64,000 bases of DNA from Sphingobacterium endophyticum (GTDB lineage: Bacteria > Bacteroidota > Bacteroidia > Sphingobacteriales > Sphingobacteriaceae), in the NCBI RefSeq assembly GCF_009733535.1, contig NZ_SMMI01000011.1, positions 1 through 64,000 of the forward strand, in the 5' to 3' direction. Under the pieces are notes generated by a model. That model searched no databases. It was given only the letters and a program-made list of their open reading frames with translations, and was not told the origin of the DNA. The stretch's first letter is position 1, and each line of letters starts with the position of its first letter. This document shows positions 8,823 through 18,044 of this stretch, piece after piece. A program made the translations under genes and the position numbers.

Positions 8823-10136
8823 ATGAAAATTCTAAAATTCGGTGGAACATCCGTAGGAAGTGCTGAACGTATCCAAAGTTTAACGGATATCGTTAATCCC
8901 ACAGAGCGTCAAATTGTTGTTCTTTCAGCAGTTGCTGGAACTACTAATGCATTGGTTGAAATCTCAAAAGCATATTTAAATGGTAAGAAGGATGAAGCCA
9001 AAGAATTAATCAAGGAACACAAGAATAAATACGAAGCTTTAATCAAGGACCTTTTCAGCACAGAGATCGGATATAAGCAGGGTAAGGAATTAATAGATTA
9101 TCATTTTAATTTAATCGCCTCATTATCAAATGACCTTTTTACTCCAACCGAGGAGAAAATTATTTTGGCACAAGGTGAGCTTATGTCTACGACTTTATGG
9201 CATTTTTATCTTGCTGAAAAAGGTGTTAAATCGGTGTTATTACCTGCATTGGATTTTATGAAAATCGATGAGGATAATGAACCTATAGTACCATATATTA
9301 AAGAAAAACTGGAGGCAATCCTAGCTGAACACCCTGAAAATAGTTTATTTATTACCCAAGGATATATCTGTAGGAATTCGTTTGGTGAGATTGATAACTT
9401 AAGAAGGGGAGGTTCTGATTATACGGCTTCATTAATTGGAGCTGCTATTCAGGCGGATGAAATTCAGATCTGGACAGATATTGATGGGATGCATAATAAT
9501 GATCCAAGGATTGTTAAAAATACGACTCCAATTGCAGAATTGAGTTTTGATGAAGCTGCAGAATTAGCTTATTTCGGTGCAAAGATTCTTCATCCTCAAA
9601 GTGTTTTCCCTGCGCAAAGATATAATGTTCCCGTTCGTCTATTGAATACAATGGATCCCAAAGCATTTGGTACATTGATTTCGCAAAATGGTGGAAAAAA
9701 AGGAGCAATTCGTGCAGTAGCGGCAAAGGATGATATCACGGCTATTCATATCCATTCCTCTAGAATGTTATTGGCATACGGCTTTTTAAGAAAAATCTTC
9801 GAAATCTTTGAACGTTATAAAACACCAATTGATATGATTACAACTTCTGAAGTTGCAGTTTCCTTAACAATTGATGAAACAAAGAACCTTGAAGACATTA
9901 TCAGGGAAGTTGAAGATTTTGGAAAGGTAAGTGTAGACAAGGATCAAACCATTATTTGTGTGGTTGGAGATTTTGGTGCGAATACCCATGGATATGCAGC
10001 ACGTGTTCTAGATGCTGTCAAACACCTCCCATTAAGAATGGTTTCTTATGGAGGTTCTGATTATAATGTTTCCATGCTTTTAGATTCAGAACACAAAGTA
10101 GAAGCTTTAAGATCATTACATAATAGAATTTTTTAG
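8823..10136 (+). CDS. lysC: aspartate kinase (monofunctional)
   Basis: 437 residues. Phosphorylates aspartate with ATP, the entry to lysine, threonine, methionine and diaminopimelate synthesis. The amino-acid-kinase start KFGGTSVGS is at residues 5-13, and the substrate/nucleotide block NLRRGGSDYTASLIG at about 193-207. The last 130 residues or so look like the paired ACT regulatory domains of LysC-type enzymes. No homoserine dehydrogenase part is present, so it is not a ThrA fusion. lysA begins 5 bp after its stop, which suggests it is the lysine/diaminopimelate-directed isozyme. No lysine-riboswitch-like leader is visible in the 50 bp between the preceding terminator and the start. Confidence 0.93.
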   Translation: MKILKFGGTSVGSAERIQSLTDIVNPTERQIVVLSAVAGTTNALVEISKAYLNGKKDEAKELIKEHKNKYEALIKDLFSTEIGYKQGKELIDYHFNLIASLSNDLFTPTEEKIILAQGELMSTTLWHFYLAEKGVKSVLLPALDFMKIDEDNEPIVPYIKEKLEAILAEHPENSLFITQGYICRNSFGEIDNLRRGGSDYTASLIGAAIQADEIQIWTDIDGMHNNDPRIVKNTTPIAELSFDEAAELAYFGAKILHPQSVFPAQRYNVPVRLLNTMDPKAFGTLISQNGGKKGAIRAVAAKDDITAIHIHSSRMLLAYGFLRKIFEIFERYKTPIDMITTSEVAVSLTIDETKNLEDIIREVEDFGKVSVDKDQTIICVVGDFGANTHGYAARVLDAVKHLPLRMVSYGGSDYNVSMLLDSEHKVEALRSLHNRIF

Positions 10137-10141
10137 TAAAA

Positions 10142-11305
10142 ATGAACATACATCAAATTAACTTAAACCAATTAAAGGGATTTGAAACACCTTTTTATTA
10201 CTATGATTTAGACTTGCTGAACGAGACTTTGTCCAAGGCAAAATCTGCAGCTGATAAAAGAGGATTTCATGTTCATTATGCATTAAAGGCAAACTTTAAT
10301 GACCGGATTTTGGGGTTAATTCAGGAGAAAGGCTTTGCAGCGGATTGTGTAAGTGGTAATGAGGTTCAAAAATCTATAGAGGCTGGATTTTCAGCAAGTC
10401 AAATTACATTTGCAGGGGTAGGGAAGTCTGATAAAGAGATTGTCCTAGCTTTAAAACATCAAATTTTTGCTTTCAATGTTGAATCGATTCAAGAATTACT
10501 GGTGATTAATGAATTAGCTAAAGAAAATGGGGTTAAAGCTCAAGTATCATTAAGAATTAATCCAAATGTTGATGCCCATACCCATCATTATATTACAACA
10601 GGTTTAGATGAAAATAAATTTGGTGTACCAAATTCTGAGTTAGAGAAGGCGGCTGCCGTCTTACGAGGATGTGAGCATTTAGAATTATTAGGATTACATT
10701 TCCATGTAGGGTCTCAAATTACCGATATTAATGTTTTCAAAAGTTTATGTGTTAAGGTAAATGAATGGAAGAATTGGTTTGAGGAAAGAGGAACCGCAAT
10801 TAAGGTTTTAAATGTTGGTGGTGGATTAGGTGTTGATTATTATGAGCCTGATGCACACCCATTTGCTGATTTTGAAGCTTATTTTGAAGTTTTTGATAAG
10901 TTTTTAGAAAGAACAGCCCAACAAGAGGTTCATTTTGAATTAGGACGAGCATTGGTTGCACAATCCGGAAGTTTAGTTAGTAAAGTTCTCTATACCAAGA
11001 GTGGAGTTAAAAAGAACTTTTTAATATTAGATGCTGGAATGACGGAATTAATGCGCCCGGCATTATATCAAGCTTACCATAAGATTGAAAAATTAGGGAC
11101 AAGTGAAAATGATAAATCATTGAATTATGATGTAGTGGGACCAATCTGTGAGAGTTCAGATTGTTTTGGCAAGGAAGTTTCACTTCCTGAATCAGAACGC
11201 GGTGATTTTATCGCCATCCGTACTGCAGGGGCATATGGAGAGGTGATGGCTTCAAGGTATAATCTCCGAGAGGAAATCAGATATGTCTATTCAGATCAGA
11301 TATAA
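10142..11305 (+). CDS. lysA: diaminopimelate decarboxylase
   Basis: 387 residues. PLP-dependent fold-type III enzyme that makes L-lysine from meso-diaminopimelate. Lys49 in HYALKANFN is the PLP lysine. The glycine loop GGGLGVDYY and the substrate motif around Cys336 (CESSDCFGKE) are intact. The segment that reads EPGR in many homologues is ELGR here. It is 5 bp after lysC, forming a two-gene operon covering the first and last steps of lysine synthesis. The stop codon lies at the base of the terminator hairpin, so translation ends inside the terminator. Confidence 0.95.
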   Translation: MNIHQINLNQLKGFETPFYYYDLDLLNETLSKAKSAADKRGFHVHYALKANFNDRILGLIQEKGFAADCVSGNEVQKSIEAGFSASQITFAGVGKSDKEIVLALKHQIFAFNVESIQELLVINELAKENGVKAQVSLRINPNVDAHTHHYITTGLDENKFGVPNSELEKAAAVLRGCEHLELLGLHFHVGSQITDINVFKSLCVKVNEWKNWFEERGTAIKVLNVGGGLGVDYYEPDAHPFADFEAYFEVFDKFLERTAQQEVHFELGRALVAQSGSLVSKVLYTKSGVKKNFLILDAGMTELMRPALYQAYHKIEKLGTSENDKSLNYDVVGPICESSDCFGKEVSLPESERGDFIAIRTAGAYGEVMASRYNLREEIRYVYSDQI

Positions 11306-11343
11306 AAAAAGCCTGCAATTTAAATTTAATTGCAGGCTTTTTT
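11304..11343. terminator. shared terminator between lysA and clpB (convergent)
   Basis: Long inverted repeat with AGCCTGCAATT / AATTGCAGGCT arms flanked by A and T runs, total stem about 16 bp, loop about 7 nt. It has a U-tract on both strands and serves both convergent genes. The lysA TAA (11303-11305) is in its base. Confidence 0.92.
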
Positions 11344-11350
11344 CTTTAAT

Positions 11351-13954
11351 CTATTTTTCTTCACTTTTATTTAGAAAAACGAATTGTCCATCAAAGGCAT
11401 CGAGTTCAATTATTGAATCTCTGGATATTTTTCCTGAAAGAATTTCCTTAGAAAGTTCATTTAGAATCCTTTTTTGAATGACCCTTTTTAGAGGTCTCGC
11501 ACCATAAATAGGGTCATAACCTAATTGTGCTAACCAATCTAAAGCTTCCTCTGAAGCAGTTAGAAATATATTTTGTTCAGACAATTGTTTTTGAACTCTA
11601 TTGAATTGCATTCTTACAATGTCCCCAATTTCATCCCTAGACAATGGTGTAAACATAATTACTTCATCAATTCGATTTAAGAATTCAGGTCGAATTGATT
11701 TCTGTAATAAATCTAAAACTTCATCTTTTGTTTTTGCGACTACTTCATCTCGATTATCATCATTCAATTTTGAGAAATTCTCTTGAATGATATGTGACCC
11801 TGTATTCGAAGTCATAATAATAATCGTATTTTTAAAGTTGACCACTCTTCCTTTATTATCAGTCAAATGACCATCATCCAATACTTGCAATAATATATTG
11901 AAGACATCAGGATGGGCTTTTTCAATCTCGTCTAAAAGAACTACAGAATATGGCCTACGTCTAACCGCTTCTGTTAACTGACCACCTTCATCGTAACCAA
12001 CATATCCTGGAGGCGCTCCAATTAACCTAGACACAGCATGTCTTTCTTGATACTCAGACATGTCAATTCTGATCATTGCTTGTTCGTCATCAAAAAGATA
12101 TTCTGCCAATGCTTTTGCAAGTTCCGTTTTACCAACACCTGTTGTTCCTAAGAAAATAAATGAACCTATCGGTCTCTTAGCATCACTTAATCCTGCTCTA
12201 GACCTCCGTATAGCATCTGCAATAGCTTCAATTGCTTCATCTTGACCAGCAACTCTTTTATGAAGTTCTTCCTCTAGGTTCAATAATTTTTCTCTTTCGG
12301 ATTGGATCATTTTACTGACAGGTATTCCTGTCCATTTAGACACGACATCGGCAATATCCTCAGAAGTTACTTCTTCTTTGAGCATTCGACTGCTATCTTG
12401 TTTTTCGGAAAGCTCTTTTTTCAAGCTGTCCACTTTGTCTTGAGCTTCTTTGATTTTTCCGTACCTCAGTTCCGCTACTTTTCCGTAATCTCCGGCACGT
12501 TCGGCTTGTTCTGCTTCGAGTTTATAATTCTCGATGTTTTGAGCTTCCTGATTTACTTGATCTACAAGTGTTTTTTCCGATTGCCATTTAGCACGTAAAG
12601 AATCTCTCTCATTTGCAAGATTTGCAATTGTTTCAGAAAGTTCTGAAACTTTTTTCTCGTCTTTTTCTCTTTTAATTGCTTCACGCTCAATTTCAAGCTG
12701 CATAATCCTACGCTCTAGTTCATCAACAACTTGAGGAACAGAATCCATTTCCAATCTTAATTTCGAAGCAGCTTCATCAACTAAATCGATAGCTTTATCA
12801 GGCAAGAAACGATCTGTTATATATCGTTGGGATAATTCGACCGCAGAAATAATAGCTTCATCTAAGATTCGAACTTTATGGTGAGTTTCATAACGCTCTT
12901 TCACTCCGCGAAGAATGGAGATGGCATCTTGAGTATCTGGTTCTTCAACCATTACCTTTTGAAACCTACGCTCTAAAGCTTTATCTTTTTCAAAATATTT
13001 TTGATATTCATTTAATGTTGTTGCACCAATTGTCCTCAGCTCACCACGAGCAAGTGCAGGTTTAAGTATGTTTGCAGCATCCATTGCACCCTCACCACCT
13101 CCGGCGCCAACTAGTGTATGAATCTCATCAATAAATAGAATAATTTCTCCATCACTATCAGAGACTTCTTTTACAACTGCTTTTAACCTTTCTTCGAATT
13201 CTCCTTTATATTTTGCTCCAGCAACGAGGGAACCCATGTCTAACGAGAAAACCGTTTTGGTCTTTAAATTTTCAGGAGCATCACCTTTAATTATTCTATA
13301 TGCAATTCCTTCGGCAATGGCAGTTTTACCAACACCAGGTTCACCGACAAGTATGGGGTTGTTTTTTGTTCTTCGAGAAAGAATCTGCATTACTCTTCTA
13401 ATCTCTTCATCTCGGCCAATGATAGGGTCTAATTTTCCTGATTCTGCATACTCATTCAAGTTTCTAGCATATTTATTTAAAGCATTGTAAGTTGCTTCAG
13501 CATTTTGATCAGTTACTCTTGAGTTCCCTCTCAATTCTTTTATAGCCGTTTTTAAATCTTTTTCAGTGACCCCCTGATCTTTCAATAATGTAGCGACTTT
13601 ATCTCCAGATAATAGCAATCCTAAAAGGATATGTTCAATAGATACGAATTCATCATTGAATTCTTTCAGGAAAGATTGTGCTTTTTGTAATACTGCGGTT
13701 GCACTATTGCTTAAATAAACATTGCTGCCACTTACCTTAAGATACGATTCAATTATTTTATCGACTTCCTGGGAGAGATAGCTAATGTTTACATTTAATT
13801 TTTTCAGTAAATGGCCAATCACATTTTCATCTACTGTAAGTAAAGCTTTCATGATATGCGCTGGCTCAATTGCTTGTTGCTGGTGGCCAGAAGCAATTTC
13901 TGAAGCTTTTTGTATGGCCTCTTGGGCCTTTATTGTAAAGTTGTTAAAATTCAT
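11351..13954 (-). CDS. clpB: ATP-dependent disaggregating chaperone ClpB
   Basis: 867 residues, full length. Hexameric AAA+ disaggregase that works with DnaK on aggregated proteins. In order: Clp N-domain (about 1-145), first AAA+ module with Walker A GEPGVGKT and Walker B ILFIDEIH, the long coiled-coil middle domain (about 400-530, rich in E/K/R heptads), second AAA+ module with Walker A GTTGVGKT and VVLLDEIEKAHPDVFN, then the small C-terminal domain. The middle domain separates it from ClpA and ClpC. No CIRCE-like operator is obvious upstream; a one-mismatch -7 box (TAACTTTA) sits just before the start on the minus strand. Confidence 0.97.
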   Translation of the reverse strand: MNFNNFTIKAQEAIQKASEIASGHQQQAIEPAHIMKALLTVDENVIGHLLKKLNVNISYLSQEVDKIIESYLKVSGSNVYLSNSATAVLQKAQSFLKEFNDEFVSIEHILLGLLLSGDKVATLLKDQGVTEKDLKTAIKELRGNSRVTDQNAEATYNALNKYARNLNEYAESGKLDPIIGRDEEIRRVMQILSRRTKNNPILVGEPGVGKTAIAEGIAYRIIKGDAPENLKTKTVFSLDMGSLVAGAKYKGEFEERLKAVVKEVSDSDGEIILFIDEIHTLVGAGGGEGAMDAANILKPALARGELRTIGATTLNEYQKYFEKDKALERRFQKVMVEEPDTQDAISILRGVKERYETHHKVRILDEAIISAVELSQRYITDRFLPDKAIDLVDEAASKLRLEMDSVPQVVDELERRIMQLEIEREAIKREKDEKKVSELSETIANLANERDSLRAKWQSEKTLVDQVNQEAQNIENYKLEAEQAERAGDYGKVAELRYGKIKEAQDKVDSLKKELSEKQDSSRMLKEEVTSEDIADVVSKWTGIPVSKMIQSEREKLLNLEEELHKRVAGQDEAIEAIADAIRRSRAGLSDAKRPIGSFIFLGTTGVGKTELAKALAEYLFDDEQAMIRIDMSEYQERHAVSRLIGAPPGYVGYDEGGQLTEAVRRRPYSVVLLDEIEKAHPDVFNILLQVLDDGHLTDNKGRVVNFKNTIIIMTSNTGSHIIQENFSKLNDDNRDEVVAKTKDEVLDLLQKSIRPEFLNRIDEVIMFTPLSRDEIGDIVRMQFNRVQKQLSEQNIFLTASEEALDWLAQLGYDPIYGARPLKRVIQKRILNELSKEILSGKISRDSIIELDAFDGQFVFLNKSEEK

Positions 13955-14150
13955 ATTAAAGTTAGTTTTTAATGTGATAATAAGTTAACAAAAGGAATGC
14001 CTTTTGGGTTTTTTAAAATTTAACTGTTAAAATGACATGTTTATTTAGTGTTGTAGTGTCAATTTGGCTGTTTCTATTTTGTAATTTAGAAATAATAGCT
14101 TGTAGCTCATTGTATTAGGGTTTAGACTACATTATTAAGAATAAAATGCC

Positions 14151-14181
14151 TTGGATAATTCATGTGAAGTTTACATATTTG
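14151..14181 (+). promoter_or_regulatory. candidate promoter of tRNA-Thr
   Basis: TTG (14151-14153) and CATATTTG (14174-14181, one mismatch from TAnnTTTG), about 20 bp apart. The expected start point is near 14187, just ahead of the tRNA. Confidence 0.5.
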
Positions 14182-14200
14182 CATCGTTTTACAGCAAAAT

Positions 14201-14273
<73 letters not shown>

Positions 14274-14493
14274 CAAAAATACTCTTTCCTTAGATTTATC
14301 ATTCCCAATTTAATTACTCATCACCCATAGCTATTTAAGGTTTACACGTTATCATTTTCTCTACTGAGTTTATCTCCATATTGTTTTATCATTTTATGAT
14401 TTAATTTACAAATAATGGTTTACAACTACCTGTATTCCCAATTTTTTATGTCTATGATTTTTTTTATTTCTGAATAAGACAATACTGGTCTGA

Positions 14494-14640
14494 CTTTGGT
14501 TTTGCTCGTGTTTTAGTCGTGAATGGTCCGCACCTTGCTTGGACCTTTTCCACAGCTCGTCCGCTCACAAGCGGACGAGGTCCGGATTATATCAAAATGA
14601 GCTGCGGATGAGACACGAGCAAAACACGAGCAAGACTAGA
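14494..14640. repeat. palindromic intergenic element with imperfect terminal inverted repeats
   Basis: Within the 515-bp gap between the tRNA and the next gene, TTGCTCGTGTTTT near 14502-14514 is the inverse of AAAACACGAGCAA near 14621-14633. The similarity continues inwards with gaps (TCCGCA against TGCGGA). In the centre is a perfect 10-bp hairpin, CTCGTCCGCT-CACA-AGCGGACGAG (14557-14580). It is GC-richer than its surroundings and has no open frame. This has the look of a MITE or REP-type element. The rest of the gap (14274-14490, 14641-14734) is AT-rich and featureless except for small hairpins. Confidence 0.6.
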
Positions 14641-14734
14641 ATGAAACCAAAACTATTTTTTAGAATACATAATGAAATCGGGTCTAACCGGATACCGATA
14701 AAACAATAAGAGGCTTTCTAAAAAGCCCTTAAAA

Positions 14735-14770
14735 AAACAACCCCGCCATTTCTTAATGGCGGGGTTGTTT
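14735..14770 (-). terminator. terminator of the universal-stress-protein operon
   Basis: 16-bp perfect stem with a TCTT loop (arms carrying CCCCGCCATT / AATGGCGGGG). On the minus strand it is followed by seven Ts. Confidence 0.93.
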
Positions 14771-14788
14771 CGGAACAGATGCTATTTT

Positions 14789-15025
14789 TTATTTTAACAT
14801 CATTGCCTCTTTATGATTTAATACCTGTTTAAATGTCGGAGTTCCATTTTGAAGAATTGCTTTATGGTGAGGTGCGGGAATTAGAATCTTGACTTCATAT
14901 TTTTCTAAGGGTATAAAAAAAAGTACACCATGTTGCAAAAAGTTCTCATCAATTATTTCAGTAAACTTTTCAGCTTTCTCGTTCAACCGTTTTAATGATT
15001 CTAATTTTTTGATCACCTGTTGCAT
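14789..15025 (-). CDS. small protein of unknown function, downstream of a universal stress protein
   Basis: 78 residues; I do not recognise a family. The N-terminal 35 residues are charged and look like one amphipathic helix or coiled coil (QQVIKKLESLKRLNEKAEKFTEIIDENF). The remainder is mixed (VLFFIPLEKYEVKILIPAPHHKAIL). There is no signal peptide or membrane span. It starts 2 bp after the stop of the UspA gene and ends just before a strong terminator, so the two are almost certainly one transcript and may act together. The tight spacing and clear terminator make it likely to be a real gene. Confidence 0.6.
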   Translation of the reverse strand: MQQVIKKLESLKRLNEKAEKFTEIIDENFLQHGVLFFIPLEKYEVKILIPAPHHKAILQNGTPTFKQVLNHKEAMMLK

Positions 15026-15027
15026 AG

Positions 15028-15876
15028 TTATTTTTCTTCGTGAAATACTAATATTGGTACTTTTGAATGAAATGCAAGATTATTACTGATACTGCTGTTA
15101 AATAATCTGTCAAAGAAATTTCGATTTCTTTTAACGACCCCTAATATATCAATATTGTTTTCAAGAATATAATTCGCAATTGTATTTTCTATTGATTCAA
15201 CTTCGTCCAGCAATACATAGTTTATTTCAGCATCTGGAAATTCCTTTTGCCAAGCTTCCGTTTGAAAGAGTACATCAGCGACTCTATCGTTATGTAAAAC
15301 ATGTAAGCAATCGATTTTTGCATTAACAGCCTTTGCCATTAATAACATTTCTTTTAATGCGGGTTTATCTTTATCACGGAATAGAGTTGTGAAAACTGTT
15401 CTTTTTATCCCTTGGTAAACTGCATGTGGTGGCACTGCCAATACAGGATTTTGAATAGACTTAATTACGTTAACCGTATTTGTTCCAATAAGTTTGGACA
15501 GAAATCCTGATTCACCATGGGTTCCCATAACAACAAGATGGATTTTTTCACGGTCAACGATATTTTTTACAACTGGAGCAACAGGACCTTCTTCGAACAA
15601 AAAGAGCAATTCCACATCCTGCATGCCTTTTTCCACAGCTATATCACGTAATTTCTGCGTTTTCTTTTTATAGATTTCAAATTGATTGAGTTCAATTGTT
15701 TGATAAACTTCACCTAATAGTTCTGGTTGCCCACCGTGCGTCGCTGATAATACAGGTTCTAAATATGTATAAAGAACATAAATTTTTGCATCGATTGATT
15801 TGGCAATATGTAATGCATAAAGGAATGCATTATTAGCGATTTCAGAAAAATCTGTAGGAAATAAGATGGCTCTCAT
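15028..15876 (-). CDS. universal stress protein with two Usp domains
   Basis: 282 residues when started at ATG 15874-15876 (MRAILFPTDFSE, the usual Usp beginning); an in-frame start 33 bp upstream would only add a non-conserved tail. Two UspA domains in tandem. The first has the ATP-binding signature, VVMGTHGESGFLSKLIGTNTVNVI, which fits G-2x-G-9x-G(S/T)-like spacing. The second (from about 135) lacks it (GVVKRNRNFFDRLFNSSISNN) and is probably structural. Cytoplasmic stress-survival protein by family. It heads a two-gene operon with a 78-residue protein. Confidence 0.88.
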   Translation of the reverse strand: MRAILFPTDFSEIANNAFLYALHIAKSIDAKIYVLYTYLEPVLSATHGGQPELLGEVYQTIELNQFEIYKKKTQKLRDIAVEKGMQDVELLFLFEEGPVAPVVKNIVDREKIHLVVMGTHGESGFLSKLIGTNTVNVIKSIQNPVLAVPPHAVYQGIKRTVFTTLFRDKDKPALKEMLLMAKAVNAKIDCLHVLHNDRVADVLFQTEAWQKEFPDAEINYVLLDEVESIENTIANYILENNIDILGVVKRNRNFFDRLFNSSISNNLAFHSKVPILVFHEEK

Positions 15877-16076
15877 AGTCGTTAATTTTGTGTTTGTTAA
15901 ATTTACCAATATTTAGGTAAGGAATTAATGACCTTAATCATTATTTTATACCAACTGTAGCATGAATTTGTTTTATTACGTTCATAGATTAAATGAATAT
16001 TAAGTACGTAAAAAATATGAATAAAGCGTAGCTTCATCTATAATTTTTTAATAAGAAGAAATTGAGAAAGACGTAG

Positions 16077-16685
16077 GTGGGAATTTTTAAAAAATATCTC
16101 AATAATAGTGTTCCGTTGACTTTAAGAAGTGCTTTGGAGCAATGTGCTATGTCAAATTCTGAAAAGAGTAAATCTTTTCTTTACAAAAAATTCTATGGAT
16201 ATATCATGGCAATTGTGATTCGTTATATGAAGCATGAAATGGAGGCTGAGGAGATTTCAAATGAGTGTTTTGTAAAGGTTTTCAATAAGATTGATTCATT
16301 TTCATTGCATGATGATCCTAATGTATTGGAGAAAACATTTAAATCATGGATTGCAAGGATTGCTGTAAACACCTCGATTGATGCTCTAAGGGTTAGAAAA
16401 CAAATGTATATGCTGGATGATCTAAGTAGTAGCGATACGATTCATTATTCAGTAGAAAATGGAAGCAATCTCGAATATGAAGATATGTTACTCTTGATAC
16501 AACAGCTACCGGATATTCAACGTTCAATTTTCAATTTATATGAAATTGAAGGTTTTTCGCATGAAGAAATAGGGAAGGAACTTAATATTCCTGAAAGTAC
16601 CTCAAGGACATATTTGACAAGGGCTAAACAAAAGCTCCGCAAATTGTATTTGAGTCAAATTGATATAGAAAATATAAAATCCTGA
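16077..16685 (+). CDS. ECF-type RNA polymerase sigma factor
   Basis: 202 residues starting at GTG (16077). The next ATG (16149) would remove the beginning of region 2, so GTG is preferred. Region 2 covers about residues 30-100 (SFLYKKFYGYIMAIVIRYM...EAEEISNECFVKVF), and the region 4 helix-turn-helix about 145-195 (LPDIQRSIFNLYEIEGFSHEEIGKELNIPESTSRTYLTRAKQKL). It directs RNA polymerase to an unknown regulon. The next gene, 12 bp on, encodes a membrane protein with an anti-sigma-like N-terminus, so the pair is probably a sigma/anti-sigma unit. Targets cannot be read from this window. Confidence 0.9.
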   Translation: MGIFKKYLNNSVPLTLRSALEQCAMSNSEKSKSFLYKKFYGYIMAIVIRYMKHEMEAEEISNECFVKVFNKIDSFSLHDDPNVLEKTFKSWIARIAVNTSIDALRVRKQMYMLDDLSSSDTIHYSVENGSNLEYEDMLLLIQQLPDIQRSIFNLYEIEGFSHEEIGKELNIPESTSRTYLTRAKQKLRKLYLSQIDIENIKS

Positions 16686-16697
16686 TTCGTTTAGAAA

Positions 16698-18044
16698 ATG
16701 GAAAAGAAAAATAAAAATGATATTGTAGATCAGATCATCGAGCGGATGAAATCCATGGATGAACTTCCTTATAAGGAGGGCTCATGGGAGAATTTCCAAA
16801 GAAATTATGATCCTGTAGTTCCTAAAAGAAACAAAACTTTCTATTGGGCAGCTAGCGCTGCAGCAATACTGCTTTTGGGTTTCTTTGTTGCCAAAAATTG
16901 GTCAATTCAAGAACCTGTTCTTGATAGTAATATTCAAGTTGCCAAACAAGATTTAAATATTAAGGGGAATAAACCAACTACTGATGAAATTGGTTCAGGG
17001 TCAATTTTGGAATCTAACCCATCTCATGTTGAGTTGAAAAGTTCATTTCAAGATATCAATCAATTGAATAATTCTCTTGCTTTCAGCGAAGATAAGGGGG
17101 GCAATTATGCAGAAACCAATCAAACTCTTAATTTGTCAACTTTAAATACAGGAGCTGTTGGAAATCATTCCCTGATCATGCTTCCGAGTACCCTGGATTT
17201 AAAGCATTCAAACAATTATCGATCAAATTTACATTCTGATAACGAAGCATATTTAATTTCAGGAAATAACATCAATCAAGAATTAGCATATAATACCCAA
17301 GAAGCTAAAAATGGGCAAGAGCCAGTTTTAAAAAATAGACAATTCAATTTGAAAGAAAAGTTTGATTTAGGCTTATTTGTTTCTCCTAATTCTACCAATG
17401 ACAAGTTTAATTTTGGAGGAGGTTTATTATTGGCATTTAATGTAAATAAACATTTAAGCGTTCGAACTGGACTAGCCTACAATAGGTATGATGTTTCAAT
17501 TATGAAGGATCCGGTAGCAAACGCTGAAACACCAGTTGTTGCTAGTAAGGATGCCATTCAAAAAATTACTGCAAATGGATTAACTCAACAGTATATGGGT
17601 AGCAATGCTTTGATTTTACCGAATGTAAATGCAATTACGGGAAATGTTCAGGCTTTGGAAATTCCTTTAGATATACGGGTGAAATCTAAAGATGGGTTTT
17701 ATGCATCTTCAGGAATTACTTATGCAGCAGTTTTCAATCAGAATAGATATACGCATTATGTAGAAAACGCGAACAGCGAACTATTTGGCAATGGACTTCC
17801 TGAGAATGAAACTGATGTTAAAACTGAAGTTCAGCAAATTTCAAGAGCCATTAAAACAGAAGATGAGAACGTTAATACTAATGGCTTTGGAGGTTTCGTC
17901 AATTTTTCAATTGGTAAAGAAATGAAGATGAATAAGAATCTTAATATTTCTGTTGAACCCTATTTAAAACTACCTGTAGGAAGTTTTAAAAGGGCTGATA
18001 TGAATTACACAAATGGAGGGATTAGAATAATAACAAATTTTTAA
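16698..18044 (+). CDS. anti-sigma-like membrane protein with C-terminal outer-membrane beta-barrel domain
   Basis: 448 residues. Residues 1-46 are charged and cytoplasmic and contain PYKEGSWENF, a pattern seen before the membrane span in many Bacteroidota anti-sigma proteins. One transmembrane helix lies at about 48-65 (YWAASAAAILLLGFFVA). Residues 66-215 are a low-complexity Asn/Ser-rich linker. From about 221 alternating beta-strands follow (FDLGLFVSP..., GGGLLLAFNV, LSVRTGLAYNRY, GFYASSGITYAAVF) to a terminal Phe after a GGIRIITNF strand, as in outer-membrane barrels. The gene follows an ECF sigma factor by 12 bp. I infer that it holds the sigma factor and senses the cell envelope. A pure barrel protein misread as a membrane protein is less likely, given the N-terminus. 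Confidence 0.7.
   Translation: MEKKNKNDIVDQIIERMKSMDELPYKEGSWENFQRNYDPVVPKRNKTFYWAASAAAILLLGFFVAKNWSIQEPVLDSNIQVAKQDLNIKGNKPTTDEIGSGSILESNPSHVELKSSFQDINQLNNSLAFSEDKGGNYAETNQTLNLSTLNTGAVGNHSLIMLPSTLDLKHSNNYRSNLHSDNEAYLISGNNINQELAYNTQEAKNGQEPVLKNRQFNLKEKFDLGLFVSPNSTNDKFNFGGGLLLAFNVNKHLSVRTGLAYNRYDVSIMKDPVANAETPVVASKDAIQKITANGLTQQYMGSNALILPNVNAITGNVQALEIPLDIRVKSKDGFYASSGITYAAVFNQNRYTHYVENANSELFGNGLPENETDVKTEVQQISRAIKTEDENVNTNGFGGFVNFSIGKEMKMNKNLNISVEPYLKLPVGSFKRADMNYTNGGIRIITNF

Noticed and set aside
16077..16685. sigma factor as regulator of the susCD pair
   Set aside because: The genes are about 6 kb apart with unrelated operons between, and the sigma factor already has its own partner gene; no sequence link is visible.
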